Shown in pieces: positions 1-8,727 of a stretch of DNA of 64,000 nt (the first letter of the stretch is position 1; each line of letters starts with the position of its first letter). The notes under the pieces were generated by a model, which searched no databases, was not told the origin of the DNA, and worked only from the letters and a program-made list of their open reading frames with translations. Made by a program: the position numbers and the translations under genes. The stretch is taken from positions 124,001 through 188,000 of the forward strand of contig NZ_JAFCLZ010000003.1 in the NCBI RefSeq assembly GCF_018130165.1. The letters run 5' to 3'. This DNA comes from Bradyrhizobium sp. JYMT SZCCT0180 (GTDB lineage: Bacteria > Pseudomonadota > Alphaproteobacteria > Rhizobiales > Xanthobacteraceae).

Positions 1-230
1 CGACTGGGATCGTCGAAGTAGCGGTCCAGACGATCGTCGGAAGGTTCAGGCTCGTAGTATCCGGAGATGACCCAGAATGTCCCGGCTATGGCGGCCAGCA
101 GCACGATGGCGCCGTGAACCCCAAGGGGGTCCCCCGTTCCCGCTACCGCCATCGCAAGTCCGCATATGGACAGTGCCAGCAGGATGAAAAGTGCAAGTTG
201 CCGCTCGTATCGTGTCAACTGTGCGATCAT
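1..230 (-). CDS. cbb3-type cytochrome c oxidase subunit I (CcoN/FixN-like), N-terminal fragment
   Basis: This reading frame runs off the left edge, so only about 76 N-terminal residues are visible. They show one hydrophobic helix (LALFILLALSICGLAMAV), a second (AIVLLAAIAGTFWVISGYY) and then an acidic stretch ending YFDDPSR. In CcoN proteins a helix pair followed by a Y-x-DD-x-x-R segment precedes the haem-binding core, and that resemblance is the only basis for the call. Haem and copper ligands would lie outside the window. The start is placed at the ATG at 230; an in-frame ATG at 278 would add 16 residues. An unrelated small membrane protein remains possible. Confidence 0.5.
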   Translation of the reverse strand, partial: MIAQLTRYERQLALFILLALSICGLAMAVAGTGDPLGVHGAIVLLAAIAGTFWVISGYYEPEPSDDRLDRYFDDPS

Positions 231-359
231 GGCCAGGCACTCAGCAATTCTAGGCAGCCAGCGAAGGATATCCTTCATTGGCCGCGGACTCAAAATCTGT
301 CGGCCTGGGTGCCCCCAAACCCCCAGACTGAGACTAAACCGGGAATCGTGCAGTCGATA

Positions 360-375
360 CTGTCCGAAAGGACAG
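360..375 (-). terminator. Perfect hairpin with GAAA/TTTC loop downstream of aat
   Basis: Six-base arms CTGTCC/GGACAG enclose a four-base loop. It lies 25 bases past the aat stop on the minus strand. There is no following T-run, so an intrinsic terminator is only weakly supported; an mRNA 3' stabilising hairpin is an alternative. The rest of 231-400 shows no other gene. Confidence 0.3.
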
Positions 376-400
376 GCTCCACGGCCAGAAAGTCCAGGCT

Positions 401-1081
401 TCAGCCGCGCGCAGCGATGATCGCCAGCGCGTCGGCGCCGTCGACCGGCCCGTCGGACGGCAACTTCAAAAAGTCCGCGGGCTCGCCTGCGATCGCCTTG
501 TCGAGCATCGTGCGGTAGCGGCGCCTGGATATTTCGACCGCGCCAAAGCTCTTCAAATGCTCCGTGACGTATTGCGTGTCGAGCAGCTCAAACCCTCCCG
601 CGATCAGCCGCGCCACCAGATGGACCAGCGCCACCTTCGAGGCGTCTCTGGCGGTGTGGAACATGCTCTCGCCGAAGAAGGCGCGGCCCAGGCTGACGCC
701 ATATAGGCCGCCGACCAGGTCGTCGTTCTGCCAGACCTCGACGCTGTGGCAGTGCCCGATCTGGTAGAGCCCGCCATAGAGATCGCGGATCCGCTTGTTG
801 ATCCAGGTGTCGTCGCGCCCGACCTGCGGCGCCGCGCAGCCCGCAATGACCGCCTTGAAGGCGGTGTCGACGGTGACGGTGAAGGCGTCGGAGCGCACCG
901 TGCGGGCAAGCCGCGAGGCGATGCGAAAGCCGTCGAGCGGGATCACTCCGCGCATTTCCGGCTCGACCCAGAACAGGGTGGGATCATCGGCGCTTTCGGC
1001 CATCGGGAAGATGCCGCAGGCATAGGCGCGCAGCAGCACCTCGGGCGTGATTTCGGAAACGGCGGACTCGCGCGATGTCAT
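401..1081 (-). CDS. aat: Leucyl/phenylalanyl-tRNA-protein transferase
   Basis: Cytoplasmic enzyme that adds Leu or Phe from aminoacyl-tRNA to proteins bearing N-terminal Arg or Lys, creating N-degrons for ClpS/ClpAP. The 226 residues match the family's usual length. Visible family motifs are GIFPMA near residue 19, RGVIPLDGF near 45, TWINKRI near 92, HSVEVW near 112, GGLYGVSLG near 122 and GESMF near 136. It starts with ATG. In related Rhizobiales aat normally follows accB-accC directly; here a solute-binding protein gene and a three-gene signalling operon sit between accC and aat, so the usual operon is interrupted. Confidence 0.95.
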   Translation of the reverse strand: MTSRESAVSEITPEVLLRAYACGIFPMAESADDPTLFWVEPEMRGVIPLDGFRIASRLARTVRSDAFTVTVDTAFKAVIAGCAAPQVGRDDTWINKRIRDLYGGLYQIGHCHSVEVWQNDDLVGGLYGVSLGRAFFGESMFHTARDASKVALVHLVARLIAGGFELLDTQYVTEHLKSFGAVEISRRRYRTMLDKAIAGEPADFLKLPSDGPVDGADALAIIAARG

Positions 1082-1194
1082 GGCGGGAGAATAGCAGGGA
1101 GCCGGTGGCCTGTGCTATGCCTTGAAAAAACCGGCGGAGCGGCCTGGATACCGGGAAAAAAGAAGTACGCCGCCGGGGGACTGGAGGAAAGAAA

Positions 1195-2166
1195 ATGAAC
1201 CGACGCCGCTTTCTGCAACGCTCGATTGCAACCGCTGCAGCCGCCGCATGGCCCACCGCCTCACGCGCGCAGCAGTACCCATCAAAAATCATCCGTTTTC
1301 TTGTCGGATTCCCTCCGGGCGGCTCAGCCGATTTGACGATGCGCCAATTTGCACATCGCCTTGATGCAGTACTAGGCGCCAAGCATTTGATCGAGAACGT
1401 TCCTGGCGCATCTTCGACGCTCGCGGCCGTACAGGCCCTGCGCGCCGAACCGGATGGACATACGCTTTTTCTCGGCGCGAACGTCTCCCAGGTGATCGCG
1501 CCGACGATGCTGAAGCTATCGTATGATCCACTGACGGCGCTTGCGCCGATTTCCCAGGTTACAACGAATTCGAGTCTGGTGGCCGTATCAACTGCGTATG
1601 GCGTGAAGAATTGGGCAGAATTCCTCGCGAAAGCAAAAGGCGAGCGTGATGGTGTGTTCTACGGCACTTCCAATGTCGGCTTCCAGATACCGGCCGTCCA
1701 GATCTCCAAAATCGCCGGGATCAAGCTTGTCAACATTCCCTTCAAGGGCGGCGCTGAAACCGTTACCGCCGTTCTGGGTGGCAACATTCCGATGATCATC
1801 GGAACGCCGCCTACGATCCTGCCGCACGTTAACTCGGGTGCACTTGTGGCGCTGTGCGCAACGAGCGCGGAGCGCTCCTCCGTCATGCCGGATATTCCGG
1901 CAGCCAACGAACTTGGCCTCAAGGGATTGGATTCGGTTGGATGGTTTGGCCTCTTCGCACCCGCGAAAACCCCTGTGGCCGTCGTGACAAAGCTGCACGC
2001 GGCGATCCAAACGGTGATAGGGGACAAGTCGCTGCAACAGGCACTCGGCAAGGAGGGTTTGGAGCTCCGAGGCTCCGCAAGTCCGGAGGGCTTTGCGAGT
2101 TTCCAGAAGAAGGAATTCGAAGAGAACGCAGCGATTATACGCGAGGCCGGACTTGCGCCGAGCTAA
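1195..2166 (+). CDS. TTT-family (Bug) tricarboxylate transporter substrate-binding protein
   Basis: Periplasmic solute receptor of the tripartite tricarboxylate transporter family, binding small carboxylates or aromatic acids. The N-terminus has a Tat-like signal (RRRFLQRS, residues 3-10, hydrophobic Ala run, likely cleavage after SRA). Family signatures are VGFPPGGSADLTMR near residue 40, VQALRAEPDGHT near 80 and NIPFKGGAE near 180. A strong ribosome site (GGAGG) sits 10 bases before the ATG. No TctA or TctB membrane partner is in the window, as is common for the many orphan Bug receptors. By eye the gene is less GC-rich than its neighbours, which might indicate acquisition. The ligand cannot be predicted. 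Confidence 0.9.
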   Translation: MNRRRFLQRSIATAAAAAWPTASRAQQYPSKIIRFLVGFPPGGSADLTMRQFAHRLDAVLGAKHLIENVPGASSTLAAVQALRAEPDGHTLFLGANVSQVIAPTMLKLSYDPLTALAPISQVTTNSSLVAVSTAYGVKNWAEFLAKAKGERDGVFYGTSNVGFQIPAVQISKIAGIKLVNIPFKGGAETVTAVLGGNIPMIIGTPPTILPHVNSGALVALCATSAERSSVMPDIPAANELGLKGLDSVGWFGLFAPAKTPVAVVTKLHAAIQTVIGDKSLQQALGKEGLELRGSASPEGFASFQKKEFEENAAIIREAGLAPS

Positions 2167-2267
2167 AGCGTTTTCGAGCGAAGTGGATACCCGGATCGCA
2201 TAGCAATCAAGTTTACGCAGATTGCGTAGACTTATCTGCGGTAGAAAACACGTCAAAATAAGAGTCT
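2165..2267 (+). repeat. Dispersed intergenic repeat, copy A
   Basis: Begins AAAGCGTTTTCGAGCGAAGT at the stop of the solute-binding protein gene and ends GAAAACACGTCAAAATAAGA. The two conserved ends are separated by about 50 unrelated bases. Related copies lie at 11418-11489 and 14931-14988 in the opposite orientation. I recognise the consensus as a repeat common in Bradyrhizobium intergenic DNA. Confidence 0.7.
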
Positions 2268-2323
2268 AGGCGCGCCGGGACGCGCTTTTGGCAGGTCGCG
2301 GTTCAAACGCCGCAAACGGAAGA

Positions 2324-3415
2324 TTATCCAGCCGCGGCTTCATTCGGCCGCGGCGCCGGCTTGTTGACGCGGGCAAAGCGCAGCACGATCTTTGTGCCGG
2401 CATGGTCGGGATCGCGCGCGACGTCGGCTTCGAGCTTTGATGCCATGGCCGAGACGATGCGCTGTCCCATGCCGGTAGAGCGTGGGTCGGCCTTGACGTT
2501 GAGGCCGACGCCGTCGTCGGTGATCGACAGCAGGAGTTCGTCGCCGAGCGGCTTGAGCTCGACGTGGATCGGGCCGGCGCCGTCGGGGTAGGCGTATTTG
2601 ACGGCGTTCATGATCAGTTCGTTGACGATGATGCCGATCGCCACCGCACGATCGGGGTCGATCTCGATTGGCTCGGCCTTCAGCGTCAGCCGCGACATCC
2701 GATTGCCCTCGGCCGAGCGCCGAAGATCCTCCAGCAGCGCCTCGAGATACTGGTTCAGGAGCACGCTCTTCAGATCGTGCGAGGTGTAGAGCCGGCGATG
2801 GACCTGGGCGACCGCGGCGACGCGCCCCATCGCATTGGTGAGCGCCGCCTTGACGTCGTCCTGGGTCGTGGAATTGGCCTGCAGGTGCAGCAGCGAGGCG
2901 ATGATCTGCAGCGAGTTGCCGACGCGGTGGTTCACCTCGCGCAGCAGTACCTCGCGCTCGGCGGCCAGCGCCGCGTAGCGGTCGCGCGAGGCGTGGACCT
3001 CAGCCTCGGCCTCATCGCGGGCTCTTTGAATCTCCGCCTGCCGCAGCGCGCCGTTAACGGCGACCTGGAGCAGGGGAATGAACTCGCCTTGCACGTCCTT
3101 GACGAGATAGTCCGCCGCGCCCGCCTTCAGCGCGGTGACGGCAATCGCCGAATCCTGCGAGGCCGTGACGAATACCACCGGCGGCGCACCCGGGATCGCC
3201 AGGATCCGCTCCAGCGTTTCGAGGCCGTCGAGACCCGGCATGTACTGGTCGAGCGCAATGGCGTCGATGCCGCCTTGCGCCAGGCGGTCGAGGCCCTGCT
3301 GGCCATCGGCGGCATGCACCACCTTGAAGCCGAGCCGCGTCAGGCCGCGATCGACCAGCCGCGCCAATGCGGCGTCATCATCGATGTACAGCAGTGTCGG
3401 CGTGGCTGTTGTCAT
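2324..3415 (-). CDS. Response regulator-histidine kinase hybrid (receiver + HisKA_2/HWE-type kinase)
   Basis: Cytoplasmic signalling protein of 363 residues. A receiver domain (residues 5-120, phosphoacceptor Asp in ALDQYMPG near 56, Lys in YLVKD near 106) is followed by a coiled segment (125-155) and a HisKA_2 dimerisation domain with the likely phospho-His in EVNHRVGNSLQ near 163. A HATPase domain follows, with an N-box (NELIMNAVKYAYP) and DDGVG. There is no membrane segment. The ATG at 3415 was chosen because it overlaps the upstream regulator's stop as ATGA, which implies translational coupling. It is last in a three-gene operon, so phosphate from the upstream CHASE3 kinase may reach its receiver. 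The output target is unknown. Confidence 0.88.
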   Translation of the reverse strand: MTTATPTLLYIDDDAALARLVDRGLTRLGFKVVHAADGQQGLDRLAQGGIDAIALDQYMPGLDGLETLERILAIPGAPPVVFVTASQDSAIAVTALKAGAADYLVKDVQGEFIPLLQVAVNGALRQAEIQRARDEAEAEVHASRDRYAALAAEREVLLREVNHRVGNSLQIIASLLHLQANSTTQDDVKAALTNAMGRVAAVAQVHRRLYTSHDLKSVLLNQYLEALLEDLRRSAEGNRMSRLTLKAEPIEIDPDRAVAIGIIVNELIMNAVKYAYPDGAGPIHVELKPLGDELLLSITDDGVGLNVKADPRSTGMGQRIVSAMASKLEADVARDPDHAGTKIVLRFARVNKPAPRPNEAAAG

Positions 3416-3852
3416 GTGGCGGCTGGCGGTACCTGGATGACGGAAAAGAACAGGCCGAGCTGGCGAATGGCGTTGGCGAAGCTTTCGTAATTCACCGGCT
3501 TGGTGATGTACACGTTGCAACCGAGATCGTAGCAACGCTTTATTTCATGGGAATCGTCGGTCGTGGTCAGCACCACGACCGGGGTCGCCTTGAGATATTT
3601 GTTGTCCTTGACCTGCTTCAGGATATCGATGCCCGACGCGTCGGGCAGGTTGAGATCGAGCAGGATCAATAGCGCGTTGCCCTTGTGAACAAGGCCCGTT
3701 CCATCCTTGCCGAACAGGTACTTCAGCGCAGCTGTACCACTGGTGAACGGGATGATCTCGTTGTTGACGCCGGAACGGCGGATGTTCCGCTCGATCAGGC
3801 GGGCATGGCCCTCATCGTCCTCGATCATGATGATAGTGACTGGGTTACTCAT
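3412..3852 (-). CDS. Single-domain response regulator (Rcp1/CheY-like)
   Basis: A 146-residue stand-alone receiver with no DNA-binding domain. Acidic pocket EDDE at residues 11-14, phosphoacceptor Asp66 in LLDLNLPD, conserved Thr in VVLTTTDD and Lys in YITKPVN. The length and the LNLPDxxG motif resemble Rcp1-type regulators paired with phytochrome-like kinases. Its ATG overlaps the stop of the upstream CHASE3 kinase (ATGA), and its own stop overlaps the start of the downstream hybrid kinase. It probably acts as a phosphate shuttle between the two kinases; this is inferred from the gene order. Confidence 0.88.
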   Translation of the reverse strand: MSNPVTIIMIEDDEGHARLIERNIRRSGVNNEIIPFTSGTAALKYLFGKDGTGLVHKGNALLILLDLNLPDASGIDILKQVKDNKYLKATPVVVLTTTDDSHEIKRCYDLGCNVYITKPVNYESFANAIRQLGLFFSVIQVPPAAT

Positions 3853-5381
3853 GACTGTGTGTTCCGGTTACGAATGGTCCAATTGATCGGCAGTGTAATC
3901 GTGAATGTGCTGCCGTTGTGAAGTTCCGAGGCGACCGACAGGGTTCCGCCGAGCCGCCGCACCAGCGCGCGGACGTGCGCAAGGCCGATGCCTTGCCCGG
4001 GCTTGTCCTGGGTTCCGGCGCGGCGGAACAGCTCGAAAATGCGCTGATGGTCCTTGGGATCAATACCGCGCCCATTGTCGATGATCTCGAAAATTGCAAA
4101 GCCGAGTTTGGTGCGGCCGTGCACCTGGATGTCGCCGGGAACGCCGGTCTTGAGGTATTTCAGTGCATTTTCGATCAGATTGGAGAAAATCTGCTCCAGC
4201 GCCAGACGGTCGCTGACGATGTTCGGCAGCGGTTCGATCCGGATCTGGGCCTCGGCTTCAGCGGCCTGATGCGCCACCGTCGCGACAATGCCCTCGATCA
4301 GCTCGCGGGTTTCGATCCGCACCGGTTCGAATTCGCGCCGGCCTTCGCGGGTGAGGTTGAGGATGGCCGAGATCAGCCGATCCATCTTGGCGATCGAGGA
4401 TTTGATGAAGCCCAGCGCCTCGGTGAAGTCTTCCGATAACTGCTTGTCGGGTCCTTCGAGGACGGGCTCGGCGCTATCGGTGGCGTTATCAGCTGTCGCC
4501 GGCGTGGCCGATTGCGCGCGCGCCAGGATCGCGATCCGCTTGAAGATATCGCCGCGCAGTTCCTCGAGTTCGCTGGTAAAGCCCATGATGTTCACCAGCG
4601 GCGAGCGCAGATCGTGGCTGACGATATAGGCGAAGCGCTGGATCTCATCATTGGCTTCGCGCAGATCGGCGGTGCGCTCGTCGATCGTGCTCTCGAGGTT
4701 GATATTGTTGTCGCGCAATTGGGTTTCGGCATCGTCGCGGGCGCGCGAGGAGCGGCGCACCAGGAAGATCGAGATGCCGGCGAGCGCGATTACGAGGCCG
4801 GAACCGGCCACCGTCACCGCCGAAGCCAGTTGCTGGGTGCGATCCGCGGTCGCAGTGCGCAGAGCGAACAGCCGGTCCTCCTCGGCGCGCATCCCGTTGC
4901 TGAGCTCGCCGATCTTCTGGACGGAGTCGCTGGCGCCGGCCTCACGCAGCATCGCGATGCCGCCGGCGAGATCGTTGCGTTTGACGAATGCGATGGCCCT
5001 GGCGAATTCGGCAAGCCGGGCTTCGACCGGTGGCCGCAGCTGCCGGGCGTTCTCGGCCTGGACCGGATTGTCCGAAGTCAGCCGGGTCAGCTTGTCGATA
5101 TCGGGGAGGATGGTCCCGATGGCGGATTCATGCTCGGTCAGGAAGCGCGGCTCTGAGGTCAGGAGATAGCCGCGTGCCGAGCTTTCGGCGCGGCGGATCT
5201 GCAATAGCAAGGTCGAAAGCTGGTTCTCGACCTCGACCGTATGCACGACCTTGCCGCTGTCCTTGCGGGCCTCATGAACGAGAATGACCGATAAGGCGCT
5301 GATCGCCACCAGCACCGAAAACCCCGCCGCAAGCAGCAGGATTTGCCCCAAAGCGCGGCGGCGCTGGGCTTTAGTGTTCAC
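3849..5381 (-). CDS. CHASE3-domain membrane sensor histidine kinase
   Basis: Inner-membrane sensor kinase of 510 residues. TM1 spans about 11-35, a periplasmic CHASE3 domain about 36-182 (RRAESSARGYLLT is typical), and TM2 about 187-208. A coiled coil and HisKA domain follow with the phospho-His in YIVSHDLRSP (His256), then a HATPase domain with N-box (NLIENALKY), DNGRGI and GQGIGLAHV. The start is GTG. It is first of three genes joined by ATGA overlaps. The gene begins about 120 bases after accC on the same strand, so a separate promoter in 5382-5500 is likely but not identified. The CHASE3 ligand is unknown. Confidence 0.9.
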   Translation of the reverse strand: MNTKAQRRRALGQILLLAAGFSVLVAISALSVILVHEARKDSGKVVHTVEVENQLSTLLLQIRRAESSARGYLLTSEPRFLTEHESAIGTILPDIDKLTRLTSDNPVQAENARQLRPPVEARLAEFARAIAFVKRNDLAGGIAMLREAGASDSVQKIGELSNGMRAEEDRLFALRTATADRTQQLASAVTVAGSGLVIALAGISIFLVRRSSRARDDAETQLRDNNINLESTIDERTADLREANDEIQRFAYIVSHDLRSPLVNIMGFTSELEELRGDIFKRIAILARAQSATPATADNATDSAEPVLEGPDKQLSEDFTEALGFIKSSIAKMDRLISAILNLTREGRREFEPVRIETRELIEGIVATVAHQAAEAEAQIRIEPLPNIVSDRLALEQIFSNLIENALKYLKTGVPGDIQVHGRTKLGFAIFEIIDNGRGIDPKDHQRIFELFRRAGTQDKPGQGIGLAHVRALVRRLGGTLSVASELHNGSTFTITLPINWTIRNRNTQS

Positions 5382-5500
5382 AATGATCTCGCGTCATGAA
5401 CAAACGAAACAAACCGCCCCTGCCAAACCGGCCCCCAATACCATTCAACGCTCGGGGGAACGATTGGTTCCACGGGCAGCAGGGTCGGTTCAGGGCATGG

Positions 5501-6862
5501 CTAGGAAGTTTTGGTCTTCGCCGCCTGGCCGGCGAGATATTGCTCGAGCCAATGGATATGGTAGTCGCCGTCGATGATGCCGGGCTCGCGGACCAGGGCA
5601 CGGAACAGCGGCAGGGTGGTCTCGATACCTTCGACCACCATCTCGTCCAGCGCGCGGCGCAGCCGCATCAGGCATTCGCCGCGGGTCTTGCCGTGAACGA
5701 TCAGCTTGCCGACCAGCGAGTCGTAATAGGGCGGGATGACGTAACCCTGATAGACGGCGGAATCGATCCGGACGCCGAGGCCGCCGGGTGGATGGAATTG
5801 CGTGATCTTGCCCGGCGAGGGACGAAACGTCTGCGGGTTTTCCGCATTGATGCGGCACTCGATGGCGTGGCCGATGATGGTGATCTCGTCCTGCGTCGCC
5901 GGCAGGTCGCCGCCGGCGGCGATGCGGATCTGTTCCAGCACGAGATCGATATCGGTGATGCTTTCGGTAACGGGATGCTCGACCTGGATCCGGGTGTTCA
6001 TTTCGATGAAATAGAACTCGCCGTCCTCGTAGAGAAACTCGATGGTGCCGACACCGAGATATTTCATGTCCTGCATCGCCTTGGCGCAGGTGGCGCCGAT
6101 CTTGGCGCGCGCGGCGGCGGAGAGAACCGGTGAGGGGCCTTCTTCCCAGACCTTCTGGTGGCGGCGCTGCAGCGAACAGTCGCGTTCGCCGAGATGGATG
6201 GCGCCGCCGCGGCCGTCGCCCAGCACCTGGATTTCGATGTGGCGCGGCTTGGTCAGGTATTTCTCGAGATAGACCGAAGCGTCGCCGAACGCGGATTTGG
6301 CCTCGTTGGAGGCGGTCGAGAGCGCCATCAACAGCTCATCAGCGGTGTGCGCGACTTTCATGCCGCGTCCGCCGCCGCCGGCAGCGGCCTTGACCAGCAC
6401 CGGAAAGCCGATCGCCTCGCCGATCGCCATCGCGTCGTCTTCGGGGCCGACCGCGCCGTCGGAGCCGGGCACCACGGGAATGCCGAGTTTCCTGGCGGTC
6501 TTCTTGGCTTCGATCTTGTCGCCCATCAGGCGGATGTGCTCGGCCTTCGGGCCGATGAAATGCAGATTGTGTTCGGCGAGGATCTCGGCGAAGCGGGCGT
6601 TCTCGGACAGGAAGCCGTAGCCGGGATGCACGGCATCGGCGCCGGTGATCTCGCAGGCCGCGAGCAGCGAGGGGATGTTGAGATAGCTGTCCTTCGACGG
6701 CGGCGGCCCGATGCAGACGCTTTCGTCGGCAAGCCGCACATGCATCGCGTCGGCGTCGGCGGTGGAATGCACGGCGACCGTGGAGATGCCGAGCTCCTTG
6801 CACGCGCGCAGCACGCGCAGCGCGATCTCACCGCGATTGGCTATCAGGATCTTGTCGAACAT
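5501..6862 (-). CDS. accC: Acetyl-CoA carboxylase, biotin carboxylase subunit
   Basis: ATP-dependent carboxylation of the biotin on AccB, the first half-reaction of malonyl-CoA synthesis. The 453 residues match the family. Visible motifs are ANRGEIALR near residue 9, the glycine-rich ATP loop [10 protein letters not shown] near 160, EKYL near 202, [15 protein letters not shown] near 227, and [14 protein letters not shown] near 288 with the catalytic Glu/Arg. It lies 24 bases downstream of accB, so the two are surely co-transcribed. The carboxyltransferase genes accA and accD are not in the window. Confidence 0.98.
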   Translation of the reverse strand: MFDKILIANRGEIALRVLRACKELGISTVAVHSTADADAMHVRLADESVCIGPPPSKDSYLNIPSLLAACEITGADAVHPGYGFLSENARFAEILAEHNLHFIGPKAEHIRLMGDKIEAKKTARKLGIPVVPGSDGAVGPEDDAMAIGEAIGFPVLVKAAAGGGGRGMKVAHTADELLMALSTASNEAKSAFGDASVYLEKYLTKPRHIEIQVLGDGRGGAIHLGERDCSLQRRHQKVWEEGPSPVLSAAARAKIGATCAKAMQDMKYLGVGTIEFLYEDGEFYFIEMNTRIQVEHPVTESITDIDLVLEQIRIAAGGDLPATQDEITIIGHAIECRINAENPQTFRPSPGKITQFHPPGGLGVRIDSAVYQGYVIPPYYDSLVGKLIVHGKTRGECLMRLRRALDEMVVEGIETTLPLFRALVREPGIIDGDYHIHWLEQYLAGQAAKTKTS

Positions 6863-6886
6863 CGCAGCGCCTGACGTTGACGGATT

Positions 6887-7378
6887 CTATTCAATGATCA
6901 CCAACGGCTCGCCGAATTCGACCGGCTGGCCGTCCTCGACGAGAATCTGCGTCACGGTGCCCGCGCGCGGCGATGGAATCTGGTTCATCGTCTTCATGGC
7001 TTCGATGATCAGCAGGGTTTGTCCCACCGACACCTTGGTGCCGACCTCGATGAACGGCTTGGCGCCGGGTTCGGGCGCCGAATAGGCGGTGCCGACCATC
7101 GGCGAGGGGACGGCGCCGGGATGTTTGGCGAGATCGGCGATCGCCGCCGGGGTCACGTTGGCGGCCGCTGCCGCGTGCGCCGACGGGGCCTGCTGGTAAT
7201 TGCCCGGCATCGAAGCTGTGACGGTGATGTTGCGCGCCACGCGCACCCGCAGGCCGGCGCGCTCGATCTCGATTTCGGTGAGGCTGGTTTCATCCAGCAG
7301 CAACGCCAGTTCGCGGATCAGCGCACTGTCGTCGCTCTTGAAATTTGCGGCTGATTTGTTGTCAGGCTTGCTCGCCAT
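6887..7378 (-). CDS. accB: Acetyl-CoA carboxylase biotin carboxyl carrier protein
   Basis: Carries the biotin that shuttles CO2 between AccC and AccAD. It has 163 residues from the ATG at 7378 (MASKPDNKS), chosen because the longer frame adds a non-homologous extension overlapping aroQ. The N-terminal helical region (20-55) is followed by a Pro/Ala-rich linker and the biotinyl domain, with the biotinylated Lys in EAMKTMN near residue 127. It sits between aroQ (55 bases upstream) and accC. Confidence 0.96.
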   Translation of the reverse strand: MASKPDNKSAANFKSDDSALIRELALLLDETSLTEIEIERAGLRVRVARNITVTASMPGNYQQAPSAHAAAAANVTPAAIADLAKHPGAVPSPMVGTAYSAPEPGAKPFIEVGTKVSVGQTLLIIEAMKTMNQIPSPRAGTVTQILVEDGQPVEFGEPLVIIE

Positions 7379-7433
7379 ATGCGGGGTCCGGAATTCTCTG
7401 GGTGATGACGGCTGAGGCGCCAGGCTTTTGATA

Positions 7434-7916
7434 TCAGGCTTTCGCCTTGACGCCGATTTTGGCGGCAAGGCCGTTGATTGCGAGCCGGTAGCCGTCGATG
7501 CCGAACCCGCACAGCGATGCGAAGGCTGCTTTGGCCGTGAACGAATGGTGCCGGAAACTCTCGCGGGCGTGGATATTGCTGACGTGCACTTCAACGGTCG
7601 GGATCTTCACCCCAACCAGCGCGTCATGCAGCGCGATCGAGGTGTGGGAATAGCCGCCGGCATTGATGATGATGCCGACCATTTTCTTGGCGCGGGCCTC
7701 ATGGATGAAATCGATCAGCTCGCCCTCGCGGTTGGACTGCCGGCAATCGGCCGCGAGGCCGAATTGCGTGGCCGTCTCCGCGCACAATTTCTCGACATCG
7801 GCAAGGGTGGCGTGGCCATAGGTCTCGGGCTCCCGCGTCCCCAACAAATTGAGGTTCGGGCCGTTGAGCACAAGGATCGTCGGGGTTGAGGCTTGTTCAG
7901 CTAAGGCCTGGGCCAT
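7434..7916 (-). CDS. aroQ: Type II 3-dehydroquinate dehydratase
   Basis: Cytosolic dodecameric enzyme of the shikimate pathway converting 3-dehydroquinate to 3-dehydroshikimate. Its 160 residues fit type II enzymes. Motifs include [18 protein letters not shown] (residues 18-35, with the catalytic Tyr and the Arg), the lid Arg in CRQSNREGE near 59, [12 protein letters not shown] near 86, and [12 protein letters not shown] near 109 with the catalytic His. It is first in the aroQ-accB-accC operon. The 186 bases upstream (7917-8102) should hold the operon promoter and contain a near-palindrome around GTTAACCACTTGGTTAGC at 8059-8076. Confidence 0.97.
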   Translation of the reverse strand: MAQALAEQASTPTILVLNGPNLNLLGTREPETYGHATLADVEKLCAETATQFGLAADCRQSNREGELIDFIHEARAKKMVGIIINAGGYSHTSIALHDALVGVKIPTVEVHVSNIHARESFRHHSFTAKAAFASLCGFGIDGYRLAINGLAAKIGVKAKA

Positions 7917-8102
7917 CCGGATTCCAGCAAAGGGGGGCGGGTAGGTCGCGGGGTTATAGGTAACAACGCGGCCAAGGGGAAGCCTTCAGGCATCCCAAGA
8001 ATGGCACAAATGCCTCATCCAGTTCGAAAAAAGACTTGCGGAACCTACTGATTCTGCACGTTAACCACTTGGTTAGCCAGGTTGCAGACAGCAGCCCGCC
8101 TC

Positions 8103-8720
8103 TCAGGGTTTTGGTGTTGATGGAGCGGGTGCCGGCGCGGGTTGCTTGGGGGGTGCGGGTGCGGCTTTCGGCGCGGCGGCTGGACCGCCGTTCTTGGCGG
8201 CTGCGGCCGGGGAGGCGGAGGGTTGCGGCTCCGGCGGCGGTACGGGCGCGGAAGAACCGAGATTGACCGAAATGCCGAACAGCCGCCACTGACCGCTCAC
8301 CGGCGCGTAGGTCAGCTCGAAATTGACCTGCGTCGGCACCGAGGGAAAGAAACCTGCCATCCGCATCATGCCGTTGGCTTCGATCTGCGGCAGCAGACTA
8401 AGCTGCGGATCGATCACGGCCACTCCAGACAAGTCGACATTGTCGCGCCGCTGAGCCGCGAAAATCTCGGCAAGGCGCGCTGCGGTGTTGACCTGAAATG
8501 CCGGCGCGCCCAAATCCCGCAGCACGGTGTAATTGCCGGTCTTGTTGGCCTGGTCGAGCGCAAGCAGCGCCGAGCGGACCAGGATGATGACGCCGTTGCG
8601 GTCGATCTGCGCCTGCTTGGGTGCGGGCGCAGGCGCTTGTGCATTGGCGACCGAACCCGCGGTCGCGAACGCCATTGCGATAACAAGACCTAGTCTGGTG
8701 TAGCGCGAAACGGCCGGCAC
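8103..8720 (-). CDS. Secreted Pro/Ala-rich protein, co-transcribed with adhesin
   Basis: Not a family I can name. It has 205 residues with a signal peptide (LGLVIAMAFATAGSVANA, cleavage near 28), a compact middle domain (38-155) containing LTYAPVSGQWRLFGISV, and a C-terminal tail of about 50 residues made almost wholly of Pro, Ala, Ser and Lys. The start is a GTG seven bases after the adhesin stop, so the two genes form an operon. The tail could span or bind peptidoglycan. A role in adhesin assembly is suggested only by position. Confidence 0.75.
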   Translation of the reverse strand: MPAVSRYTRLGLVIAMAFATAGSVANAQAPAPAPKQAQIDRNGVIILVRSALLALDQANKTGNYTVLRDLGAPAFQVNTAARLAEIFAAQRRDNVDLSGVAVIDPQLSLLPQIEANGMMRMAGFFPSVPTQVNFELTYAPVSGQWRLFGISVNLGSSAPVPPPEPQPSASPAAAAKNGGPAAAPKAAPAPPKQPAPAPAPSTPKP

Positions 8721-8727
8721 TCCCCGT

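Noticed and set aside
283..305. tRNA-Leu(CAA) anticodon-arm-like sequence
   Set aside because: Only the anticodon-loop-like stretch is seen; no acceptor stem, D-arm or T-arm (no GTTCGA) flanks it, so it is not annotated as a tRNA. It is kept only as a possible scar in a finding.
8059..8076. CtrA box upstream of aroQ
   Set aside because: GTTAACCACTTGGTTAGC has a GTTAA half but the second half is GTTAG with wrong spacing, so it fails the TTAA-N7-TTAAC test.
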